From assembly GCA_002067325.1 (NCBI GenBank), contig MVQY01000113.1, forward strand, positions 1-5,872: a DNA stretch of 5,872 bases, in the 5' to 3' direction. The notes below the pieces were generated by a model that was given only the letters and a program-made list of their open reading frames with translations, was not told the DNA's origin and did not search any database. Shown piece by piece: positions 1-5,591 of the stretch. Made by a program: the position numbers and the translations under genes. Position 1 is the first letter of the stretch; every line of letters starts with the position of its first letter. Origin of the DNA: Methanobacterium sp. PtaU1.Bin097 (GTDB taxonomy: Archaea; Methanobacteriota; Methanobacteria; Methanobacteriales; Methanobacteriaceae).

Positions 1-10
1 ACCATTAATA

Positions 11-313
11 TTATTTACTTCCTGAAATTGTGGGGTAGGCATATCTAGGAGTATAAATGAGATTAACAGTTTTATTTTCAACTTTCCCCATTCTGATTTC
101 TTCCATCAATTTGATTTTATCCAGATATCTCTTCTGGGAATTGGACTGGACATTACTCCAATTTTTAGTTGGATTTTTCCCTGATTTGCGGATATATACG
201 GATTTTATGGCTGTTAGATCCTGGTATGGCTTTGGGGATCTGATCCTGTTTACCCAAATTCTAAAGTCATTTTTTCTATCAGGAAGTGATTGGACCACTA
301 TTCTCTTACCCAT
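11..313 (-). CDS. Uncertain small basic protein, no family recognised
   Basis: I do not recognise this 100-residue ORF. It is Lys/Arg/Asn-rich and soluble-looking, with no membrane segment, Cys cluster or catalytic motif. In its favour: it runs in the same direction as the helical-repeat gene upstream, the frame stays open from that gene's stop codon at 362-364 down to position 11 (about 117 codons), its coding strand is purine-rich like the other genes here, and a TATA-like GTATATATAC lies at 345-354, about 30 bp ahead of the ATG. Against it: there is no Shine-Dalgarno before the ATG, and an 89-codon hydrophobic ORF on the plus strand (57-326) has a TAGGAG site five bases before its ATG. Only one of the two is likely to be real. 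I lean towards the minus ORF but could easily be wrong. If neither is real, 1-361 is a non-coding tail. Confidence 0.38.
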   Translation of the reverse strand: MGKRIVVQSLPDRKNDFRIWVNRIRSPKPYQDLTAIKSVYIRKSGKNPTKNWSNVQSNSQKRYLDKIKLMEEIRMGKVENKTVNLIYTPRYAYPTISGSK

Positions 314-344
314 AGTATCAACATAATTGTTATGAAAGTTCAGG

Positions 345-354
345 GTATATATAC
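345..354 (-). promoter_or_regulatory. TATA-like element ahead of ORF 11-313
   Basis: The palindromic GTATATATAC sits directly after the helical-repeat gene's stop codon. An archaeal start site about 25 bp downstream on the minus strand would fall near 322-326, about ten bases before the ATG at 313. Because the motif is symmetrical it does not prove direction. Confidence 0.35.
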
Positions 355-361
355 TTTTATT

Positions 362-976
362 TTAACATCTATCCAGAAAACAGGAGGCCATGTCTCTGGT
401 CTTGGGACTGGAACTTTCAAGTTGTGATTTTACAAACTCCCGGATTTTATCTTTATCCTGGGCATCTGGATAGATCTTCATCAGGGCTTCTATGACATAT
501 GCCTTGACCAGTTCCTTCTGCTTACCCTGATGGATATTTTCAATGTCCAAGAGTAATCCAATTATTTTCGATTGCAACTCTGGCTTGTTTTTTATGATGG
601 TTGGTGAATTCAATGCCACATGGGAGGCGTTCATCACTTTCTCCCCGGCCAGAATCCCAAAGTAGTCATCGAATATTTCACTGAATTTATCTTTATCATC
701 AGCCTGGGTGAGGTTGGCCAGGATATAGATGGCTATATATTTATGGTAGTTGTTTGTGCTCAGGAGCAGATCATGGAAGTAATCCCATTCTGGATATAAA
801 AATTCGGGTTCATCCTTGCTTACAATGAGCAGAGCCTGGAAACTGTTGGATCTGATTGTGTTGTCCTTGGATTTGACTCCGGAGAGTAATTCTTTAAATA
901 AATTCTCATCAGATATAGCATCCTGTGCTAAATTTTTAACATCCAATTTTTTATCTTCTAGATTATATTCCGACAT
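362..976 (-). CDS. HEAT-like helical-repeat protein
   Basis: This 204-residue protein is almost entirely amphipathic helices in pairs, in the style of HEAT/ARM alpha-solenoids. The repeats fall at about residues 25-55 (with a D-x-x-I-R turn near 38-42), 62-92, 96-126, 132-165 and 174-203. Such folds act as binding scaffolds, and no catalytic motif, signal peptide or membrane segment is visible, so it is probably a cytoplasmic protein-interaction factor with unknown partner. The start is supported by GGTGGG at 985-990, eight bases before the ATG. It lies 18 bases after the stop of a 28-codon ORF and in the same frame, so the two probably share a transcript from the TATA box near 1121-1130. The helical-repeat assignment is from visible pattern only. 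The specific family is not identified. Confidence 0.72.
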   Translation of the reverse strand: MSEYNLEDKKLDVKNLAQDAISDENLFKELLSGVKSKDNTIRSNSFQALLIVSKDEPEFLYPEWDYFHDLLLSTNNYHKYIAIYILANLTQADDKDKFSEIFDDYFGILAGEKVMNASHVALNSPTIIKNKPELQSKIIGLLLDIENIHQGKQKELVKAYVIEALMKIYPDAQDKDKIREFVKSQLESSSPKTRDMASCFLDRC

Positions 977-994
977 AATAACTACCCACCAATT

Positions 995-1081
995 TTACAG
1001 TAATTCTCTGGCATTTATCGCATGATAGAGGAATGTATTTCCAGTTCCTGAAAAATAGAAAAAATCGCCGTTATTATTCAC
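995..1081 (-). CDS. 28-residue ORF with flavodoxin-like phosphate loop
   Basis: This ORF starts with GTG and is preceded by a full GGAGG Shine-Dalgarno at 1087-1091 with a five-base spacer. A TATA box lies at 1121-1130, which predicts a leader of about 20 bases. The peptide contains FFYFSGTGNT, which matches the first strand and FMN-phosphate loop (S/T-G-T-G-N-T/S) that opens flavodoxin-type domains, including flavodoxin-ferredoxin fusions of anaerobes. It then begins a helix ending in AREL and stops at TAA. A whole flavodoxin needs about 140 residues, so this is either the remnant of a degraded flavodoxin gene, a real small protein, or a leader peptide for the helical-repeat gene 18 bases downstream. 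I could not see a convincing continuation of the flavodoxin fold in the other two frames. Translation looks likely; function is unknown. Confidence 0.42.
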   Translation of the reverse strand: MNNNGDFFYFSGTGNTFLYHAINARELL

Positions 1082-1120
1082 CTTATCCTCCAGAAATCCA
1101 TTATTTCTCTAATTAGCCCG

Positions 1121-1130
1121 TATATTTATT
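1121..1130 (-). promoter_or_regulatory. TATA box for mini-ORF and helical-repeat gene
   Basis: AATAAATATA on the minus strand follows a T-run. A start site about 25 bp downstream falls near 1100, leaving a short leader that contains the GGAGG at 1087-1091. No better promoter is seen closer to the helical-repeat gene, so both ORFs probably use this one. Confidence 0.5.
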
Positions 1131-1150
1131 AAAAATAGTTTATCTGTTTA

Positions 1151-1163
1151 AAGGATTATCCTT
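1151..1163. repeat. 13-bp palindrome upstream of TATA box
   Basis: AAGGATTATCCTT is a perfect inverted repeat (six-base arms around a central T). It lies about 20 bp upstream of the minus-strand TATA box at 1121-1130, a usual place for an archaeal activator site, and just beyond the terminator of the upstream gene. It could be an operator for the mini-ORF/helical-repeat transcript. A chance palindrome of this size in AT-rich DNA is also possible. Confidence 0.35.
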
Positions 1164-1171
1164 AATTTGGG

Positions 1172-1184
1172 AAAATAAAAAAAA
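1172..1184 (-). terminator. T-rich terminator after the DUF2098-like gene
   Basis: On the minus strand a run of eight Ts, an A and four Ts begins 16 bases after the stop codon of the DUF2098-like gene. Archaeal RNA polymerase terminates at such T-tracts without needing a hairpin, and none is seen here. Confidence 0.6.
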
Positions 1185-1200
1185 GAATTGAAGGGGAGGT

Positions 1201-1539
1201 TTATCCCCCACCATCACAGAGCTCGTTACTCATATCCACGTCTTCCAGCTTCTTCTTGAGTTTAACTGCTTTTTCAACGTCTTTTCTTGCTTTAGTTGTC
1301 TCTTCTTCTTCAGCACTTTCTTTGAACGGTTTTCCCCTGAGCTTGATTCGTTCGTAATCCCGCTGGTTGATGAGCTCCAAATACTCGCTGTTGTACCAGA
1401 GATCTGTGGTGTCTATTTTTGCCCAGGTTCCTTCGTCATCTGATTTTACATCTAATACTTCGCCTGCACTACCTGTACCTGTGTAACGTACATGCGAACC
1501 CTTTAAGATAGTTTTTCCAGTTGTATCAGCGACTTCCAT
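1201..1539 (-). CDS. DUF2098-like small methanogen protein with triglycine C-terminus
   Basis: The first 57 or so residues of this 112-residue protein are a small beta-rich domain with the pattern G-x-x-V-R-Y-T-G-T-G, V-x-D-V-K, E-G-T-W and T-D-L-W-Y-x-S-x-Y-L-E. I recognise this as the DUF2098 family, which is found mainly in methanogens and has no known function. The rest is a strongly charged Glu/Lys segment, probably helical or coiled-coil (about residues 72-100), ending in a Cys and C-D-G-G-G at the extreme C-terminus. The start is supported by GGGGA at 1547-1551, seven bases before the ATG. It follows the PRC-barrel gene by 65 bases in the same direction. No clear TATA box lies between them, so cotranscription is likely. 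Cytoplasmic; role unknown. The family call is from memory of the motif pattern. Confidence 0.75.
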   Translation of the reverse strand: MEVADTTGKTILKGSHVRYTGTGSAGEVLDVKSDDEGTWAKIDTTDLWYNSEYLELINQRDYERIKLRGKPFKESAEEEETTKARKDVEKAVKLKKKLEDVDMSNELCDGGG

Positions 1540-1604
1540 ATCTGATTCCCCTTTTTATTTTAGACCATTTTTAGGGTAAAAATCCAGGCGGTTTTTTATT
1601 CTTT

Positions 1605-1856
1605 CTATTCTAAATCTGAATCCTTAACTTCCCTTATATCGGATTTTTCATTCTTTAAGAGCACGTAATCTCCCACTTCTTCTATCTGAGAAGGTGTAAT
1701 AAATAGATCAGTTCTTCTTAAACCAAAGTCACCAGTAGATATTACGATTCCCTTAATCATGGCTGTTTCGGGTTCTATAATTAGATCGTCAACCTTACCA
1801 ATTTCGATGGCCTTCCTATCCACCACTCTTTTACCTAAAAAATCTGTTACCTTCAT
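1605..1856 (-). CDS. PRC-barrel domain protein
   Basis: This is a single PRC-barrel domain and almost nothing else (83 residues from this start). The family features are K-V-T-D-F-L-G-K-R-V-V-D at the N-terminus, then I-G-K-V-D-D-L-I-I-E, then I-K-G-I-V-I-S, and finally a Y-V-L-L-K strand. PRC barrels are small beta folds used in RNA processing (RimM), photosynthetic reaction centres and, in halophilic archaea, in cell-division proteins that work with SepF. Which role applies here cannot be read from the sequence. The reading frame also allows an ATG four codons earlier, at 1868. I chose 1856 because GGTG at 1863-1866 lies six bases before it, homologous proteins usually begin at this lysine-valine strand, and the TATA box at 1891-1898 predicts transcription starting close to 1870. 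Leaderless translation from 1868 is the alternative. Confidence 0.85.
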   Translation of the reverse strand: MKVTDFLGKRVVDRKAIEIGKVDDLIIEPETAMIKGIVISTGDFGLRRTDLFITPSQIEEVGDYVLLKNEKSDIREVKDSDLE

Positions 1857-1862
1857 ATTCTG

Positions 1863-1866
1863 CACC
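1863..1866 (-). promoter_or_regulatory. Ribosome-binding site deciding the PRC-barrel start
   Basis: GGTG with a six-base spacer to the ATG at 1854-1856 overlaps the earlier ATG codon at 1866-1868. It resembles the GGTGG sites of the helical-repeat and cyclophilin-like genes in this window, and favours the downstream start. Confidence 0.5.
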
Positions 1867-1890
1867 ATTTTATATTCTGTTTTTGTAGTT

Positions 1891-1898
1891 ATATATTT
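1891..1898 (-). promoter_or_regulatory. TATA box for the PRC-barrel/DUF2098 transcript
   Basis: AAATATAT on the minus strand, inside an A-rich stretch, puts the transcription start at about 1869-1872. This is immediately before the PRC-barrel start codons and gives a leader of only about 15 bases. Confidence 0.55.
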
Positions 1899-1940
1899 TT
1901 TATTAACTATTTCTTAATATTTATAATCTTTTTAAGTCTA

Positions 1941-1962
1941 TATCAGTAGAAATTACCTGATA
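1941..1962. repeat. Inverted repeat between divergent promoters
   Basis: TATCAG at 1941-1946 and CTGATA at 1957-1962 are exact inverted copies separated by ten bases, with about 16 bp between half-site centres. They lie in the 171-bp region between the leftward PRC-barrel gene and the rightward protease gene. A dimeric regulator could control either gene from here. No known regulator motif is recognised and chance remains possible. Confidence 0.3.
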
Positions 1963-2027
1963 AAAAAGGAGATATCAAATTAAGGCTATGAAATAAATTA
2001 TTACAAACATTAAACATATAGTACACC

Positions 2028-3086
2028 ATGAAATATTCACTTAAAATCTTCACCATATTCGGAATACCCGTGGAATTACATTTCTCCTTCCTGCTCCTGA
2101 TGTTGGCCATCTATTTAGTGGCGGTTTTGAATTTAATACCCGGTGTGGATGTGGTGGTGGCCGTACTGATTACTCTTCTCTTCGTGGCTGTGGTGCTGCA
2201 TGAGTTAACCCACTCCTACGTGGCCCGGAGGTACGGGGTGGAAATTGAAAGAATAGTTTTACTCCCCATAGGTGGAGTATCGGCCATGAAAGAACTTCCC
2301 AGGGATCCTCACCAGGAGTTGATGATAGCGGTGGCCGGACCCCTGGTAAACCTGGTCCTGGCAGTGGTGTTGTATCCTGTATTCCTCCTCTTCGGTAACT
2401 CTTTATCCCCCAGCTTGAACTTCTTGTTGTACTACTTCATCCTGATGAACTTCCTCCTGGGTGCGTTCAATTTATTACCAGCATTCCCTATGGATGGTGG
2501 GAGAGTTTTAAGGGCATACTTAGCTGAGAGGATGAATTTTATTAAGGCGACTGAAACTGCAGCGTCCATCGGCAAACAGTTAGCCATAATCATGGCAATT
2601 ATAGGCATATTTTTCAACCCCTTCCTGATCTTAATCGCCATATTCGTCTATTTAGGGGCGGATCAGGAATCCAAGATGGTCTTGTTAAACACACTCCTGG
2701 AGGGGATAAATGTCAGAGACATCATGACCAGGGGAGTGAAAACAGTGAACCCCACCGACACGGTGGATGAGGTTCTGAAGGTCATGTTTCAACATAGGCA
2801 CATGGGATATCCAGTGTATAAGGATGGAGAGCTCCTGGGCATCATCACCTTCCATGATCTATCCCCGATTGGTGAAGATAAGAAACATCTGCCAGTAGAA
2901 GAGTTCATGACCAGGGATGTACTGGTAACCGGCCCGGATGAGGATGTGGCCACTGTACTGGAGAAATTGAACCTAAACAACGTGGGCCGTTTGCCGGTGG
3001 TTCAAGATGGTAAGTTAGTGGGGATAATATCCAAAACAGATATCATGAAGGCCCTGGAAATGAGAAAGGGCAGTATGAGCTCTTGA
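2028..3086 (+). CDS. Site-2-protease-family membrane zinc metalloprotease with two CBS domains (peptidase M50)
   Basis: This 352-residue integral membrane protease cleaves transmembrane segments of its substrates. Membrane helices are visible at about residues 18-36, 41-57, 98-122, 131-150 and 184-209. The zinc-binding HExxH is HELTH at 58-62 (catalytic Glu59). The third ligand is Asp156 in N-L-L-P-A-F-P-M-D-G-G-R (148-159), and the conserved A-G-P-L-V-N is at 103-108. Two CBS domains fill about residues 228-280 and 291-345; in this family they bind adenine nucleotides and can gate the active site. The size and layout match the structurally studied Methanocaldococcus S2P. The first in-frame ATG after a stop at 2019-2021 is used. 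No Shine-Dalgarno precedes it, so it may be leaderless, with AAATAAATTA at 1991-2000 as a possible TATA box. The substrate is unknown and no anti-sigma-like partner is nearby. Confidence 0.94.
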   Translation: MKYSLKIFTIFGIPVELHFSFLLLMLAIYLVAVLNLIPGVDVVVAVLITLLFVAVVLHELTHSYVARRYGVEIERIVLLPIGGVSAMKELPRDPHQELMIAVAGPLVNLVLAVVLYPVFLLFGNSLSPSLNFLLYYFILMNFLLGAFNLLPAFPMDGGRVLRAYLAERMNFIKATETAASIGKQLAIIMAIIGIFFNPFLILIAIFVYLGADQESKMVLLNTLLEGINVRDIMTRGVKTVNPTDTVDEVLKVMFQHRHMGYPVYKDGELLGIITFHDLSPIGEDKKHLPVEEFMTRDVLVTGPDEDVATVLEKLNLNNVGRLPVVQDGKLVGIISKTDIMKALEMRKGSMSS

Positions 3087-3091
3087 ACCAA

Positions 3092-3099
3092 TTTTTTTT
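3092..3099 (+). terminator. T8 terminator after the protease gene
   Basis: Eight consecutive Ts lie five bases after the protease stop codon, a typical archaeal intrinsic terminator. They separate the protease transcript from the elp3 promoter just downstream. Confidence 0.55.
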
Positions 3100-3109
3100 A
3101 AAAGATATA

Positions 3110-3117
3110 TTATATAA
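3110..3117 (+). promoter_or_regulatory. TATA box for elp3-deoC
   Basis: TTATATAA, preceded by an A-rich stretch, predicts transcription from about 3138. The resulting leader would be about 38 bases to the first ATG, with no Shine-Dalgarno visible in it. Confidence 0.55.
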
Positions 3118-3175
3118 ACGAGAAATCAATATCAACTAATTCGATACCACTGGAATTATTTCTAATTAACTTGAA

Positions 3176-4822
3176 ATGGAGTTTTTATATAATATGCAAG
3201 AGGCCTACAGATTTATAATCACTGAAATACTGGAAGGAAGGATCAAGAACAACCGGGATCTGGAAAAGGCCAAGCACAGGGCCTGCCGGGAGTTCGACCT
3301 CCCCCAGTTTATAAGTAACGCGGAGATACTGGAAAACGCATCTCCAGAAGAGAGAGCCAGGATAGCCCCTATAATAAAGAAAAAACCAACCCGTACACTT
3401 TCTGGTGTGGCGGTGGTTGCGGTGATGGTCCATCCCCACCAGTGCCCCCATGGAAGATGCCTGTACTGCCCGGAGAGTGACCAGGCACCTCCCAGTTATA
3501 CCGGTGAGGAACCAGCAGCCCTACGGGGAAGACGATACGACTTCAACCCCTACCTCCAGGTGTACAACCGACTATTACAACTGGAGAGCATAGGACACCC
3601 CCTGGATAAGGTGGAACTCATAGTGATGGGTGGAACCTTCCCCTCAGCAGCTTTGTGCTATCAGGAATGGTTTGTAACCAAATGCCTGCGGGCCATGAAC
3701 GATTTTGGGGTAAAGAACATTGAATATAAGGGTAATTTGGAAGCCAATGCCAATTTAGAAGCACCTAAAGAATTTGCCTACCTAGAAGATGTCCAGAAGA
3801 TCAATGAGGGGTCTCCAGTCAGATGCGTGGGTATGACCTTTGAAACACGCCCTGATTACTCGAAAACAGAGGATGTGGACCGTATGCTCCAGATGGGGGT
3901 GACCCGGGTGGAGCTGGGTGTTCAAACCATCTACAACTTCATATACCACCGCATAGGACGGGGGCATCGGGTAGAGGATGTGGTAGAATCCGCCAGGATA
4001 CTTAGGGATTCCGGGATTAAGGTGGCCATGCACCTCATGCCAGGCCTTTTCGCTGACCAGGAGAGGGATCTAAGGATATTTAAGCGCATATTCTCTGATG
4101 AGAGATTTAAACCCGACATGCTCAAAATTTATCCCTGTTTGGTTACCGAGGGTTCAAAGTTACATGAACTGTGGCAGGAAGGAGCTTATACTCCGTACAC
4201 TACCCAGGAGGCAGTTGATTTAATCGTGGAAATCAAGAAAATCTTACCAAAATGGGTGAGGACCATGAGGATACAGAGGGATATTCCATCCCCACTGATA
4301 GAGGCCGGGGTTAAAAAGTCTAACCTGGGGGAACTGGTATATCGAACACTGGAAGAAAAGGATATTAACTGCCAGTGCATACGCTGCCGGGAAGTAGGCC
4401 ACCGGGCATCACAGAATCTAACACCACAGTTAGATAACATTAAACTCCTCTCTGAGGAATACCAGGCCGGGGGTGGGCAGGAGATATTCATTTCCCACGA
4501 AGATGTTATCTCCGACATCTTAATCGGTTTTTTAAGGCTTAGAATCCCATCCGGTCGAGCACACCGCAGCGAAGTTGATGAGAAGACAGCCCTAATAAGA
4601 GAATTACATGTTTACGGGTCTATGGTGCCCTTGGGTGATAGAAAGGATGAGTTATGGCAGCATCAGGGCTATGGTGAGAGTCTGATAAAGGAAGCGGAGA
4701 GGATAGCTTCTGAAGTTTATGATAAGGATAAGATATTAATTACCAGCGGAATAGGGGCCCGTAATTACTACCAAAAATTTGGGTACAGAAGGGAAGGGCC
4801 TTATATGGCCAAAAAACTATGA
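3176..4822 (+). CDS. elp3: Archaeal Elp3: radical SAM / GNAT tRNA wobble-uridine carboxymethylation enzyme
   Basis: Elp3 starts formation of the 5-carboxymethyl side chain on U34 of tRNA anticodons, using acetyl-CoA and a radical SAM mechanism. Archaea have Elp3 without the other Elongator subunits. The 548-residue length is normal. The N-terminal tRNA-binding region covers about residues 1-75. The radical SAM cluster motif is C-P-H-G-R-C-L-Y-C-P with Cys90, Cys95 and Cys98, followed by M-G-G-T-F-P (151-156) and E-T-R-P-D-Y (223-228). A Cys-rich linker has Cys399, Cys401 and Cys404, and family members bind zinc around here. The GNAT domain (about 435-548) has the acetyl-CoA motif Q-H-Q-G-Y-G (495-500) and the terminal Y-Y-x-K-F-G-Y. 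An in-frame TAA at 3167-3169 limits the start. The ATG at 3194 is a possible alternative, with GGAG twelve bases upstream. deoC follows after 12 bases, so the two are probably cotranscribed. Confidence 0.97.
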   Translation: MEFLYNMQEAYRFIITEILEGRIKNNRDLEKAKHRACREFDLPQFISNAEILENASPEERARIAPIIKKKPTRTLSGVAVVAVMVHPHQCPHGRCLYCPESDQAPPSYTGEEPAALRGRRYDFNPYLQVYNRLLQLESIGHPLDKVELIVMGGTFPSAALCYQEWFVTKCLRAMNDFGVKNIEYKGNLEANANLEAPKEFAYLEDVQKINEGSPVRCVGMTFETRPDYSKTEDVDRMLQMGVTRVELGVQTIYNFIYHRIGRGHRVEDVVESARILRDSGIKVAMHLMPGLFADQERDLRIFKRIFSDERFKPDMLKIYPCLVTEGSKLHELWQEGAYTPYTTQEAVDLIVEIKKILPKWVRTMRIQRDIPSPLIEAGVKKSNLGELVYRTLEEKDINCQCIRCREVGHRASQNLTPQLDNIKLLSEEYQAGGGQEIFISHEDVISDILIGFLRLRIPSGRAHRSEVDEKTALIRELHVYGSMVPLGDRKDELWQHQGYGESLIKEAERIASEVYDKDKILITSGIGARNYYQKFGYRREGPYMAKKL

Positions 4823-4834
4823 AATGATGATAAA

Positions 4835-5500
4835 ATGAGATCTGCATATGAATTAGCTCAGATGATAGACCACACCAATCTACGTCCAGATGCAACAGAA
4901 GAAGACATAAAGAGACTGTGCCATGAAGCTCTTGAGTATAAATTCCGGTGTGTATGTGTAAATCCCACCAACGTCTCCTTGGCTGTGGATAATTTAAAGG
5001 GATCTGAAGTTGGCGTATGTGTGGTGGTAGGGTTCCCTTTAGGAGCTCAGACATCTAAAACCAAGTCCTTTGAAGCAGAGGAAGCCGTTGGATGGGGTGC
5101 CTCCGAAGTGGATATGGTGATGAACACTGGGCTGCTTAAATCTGGAAAGGAAGAACTGGTTGGATTAGATATTCAAGGAGTTGTGGAGTCTTCAAAGGGA
5201 AGAATAGTCAAAGTTATCCTGGAAACTGCACTCTTGACCTACCAGGAGAAGCTGAAAGCATGTTTAATAGCCCAGATAGCCGGTGCCCGCTTTGTTAAAA
5301 CTTCCACTGGCTTTGGGAGTCTTCCCGGGGCTACTGTGGAGGATGTGAAATTGTTACGGGAAACTGTAGGAGAAGATATGGGTGTTAAAGCTTCAGGTGG
5401 TATAAGGAATCTGGAGACTGCACTAAAAATGATAGGGGCTGGTGCAAATAGGATAGGTACCTCCAGTGGTGTGCAGATAATGGGGGCTCTAATCCATTAA
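4835..5500 (+). CDS. deoC: Deoxyribose-phosphate aldolase
   Basis: DERA reversibly splits 2-deoxy-D-ribose 5-phosphate into glyceraldehyde 3-phosphate and acetaldehyde, feeding deoxynucleoside sugars into central metabolism. The protein is a complete 221-residue class I aldolase TIM barrel. It has I-D-H-T-N-L (11-16), C-V-N-P (41-44), the V-G-F-P-L-G loop (65-70), catalytic Asp93 in E-V-D-M-V-M-N, the Schiff-base Lys155 in F-V-K-T-S-T-G-F, and Lys185 in G-V-K-A-S-G-G-I-R. All three catalytic residues of the family (Asp102, Lys167 and Lys201 in the E. coli enzyme) are present. The ATG lies 12 bases after the elp3 stop codon, with only a weak TGATGAT-like site ahead, so translation may depend on coupling to elp3. 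No separate promoter fits in the gap. No clear T-tract terminator is seen after the stop codon. Confidence 0.97.
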   Translation: MRSAYELAQMIDHTNLRPDATEEDIKRLCHEALEYKFRCVCVNPTNVSLAVDNLKGSEVGVCVVVGFPLGAQTSKTKSFEAEEAVGWGASEVDMVMNTGLLKSGKEELVGLDIQGVVESSKGRIVKVILETALLTYQEKLKACLIAQIAGARFVKTSTGFGSLPGATVEDVKLLRETVGEDMGVKASGGIRNLETALKMIGAGANRIGTSSGVQIMGALIH

Positions 5501-5540
5501 TTGAAGTGACACACAATTTTATCAATCTACAATATTATAG

Positions 5541-5548
5541 TATAAAAA
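5541..5548 (+). promoter_or_regulatory. TATA box for the cyclophilin-like gene
   Basis: TATAAAAA in the 91-bp gap after deoC predicts a start near 5567-5570. That gives a leader of about 22 bases that includes the strong AAGGTGG ribosome-binding site at 5579-5585, six bases before the ATG. Confidence 0.55.
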
Positions 5549-5591
5549 TACAGCAAAATTATAAACTAACAAATTTTTAAGGTGGAACTAT

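Noticed and set aside
57..326. Plus-strand 89-codon hydrophobic ORF with a TAGGAG site
   Set aside because: Not listed as a gene because it overlaps the longer minus-strand ORF and looks unlike any known membrane protein; the decision is weak and is given as a finding.
816..1025. Plus-strand ORF opposite the helical-repeat gene
   Set aside because: It lies inside and beyond the start of a well-supported gene on the other strand, has no ribosome-binding site and no recognisable family.
1988..1996. AAGGAGAT at 1966-1973 followed by ATG AAA TAA
   Set aside because: The site looks like a Shine-Dalgarno, but the ATG is about 15 bases away and the frame ends after two codons, so it is not a gene.
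4186..4518. 110-codon minus-strand ORF inside elp3
   Set aside because: A shadow of the strongly supported elp3 frame; Ser/Trp/Cys-rich composition typical of antisense translation, no start signals.
4740..5054. 104-codon minus-strand ORF across the elp3-deoC junction
   Set aside because: It covers the catalytic parts of two real genes in antisense and has His/Leu-rich shadow composition.
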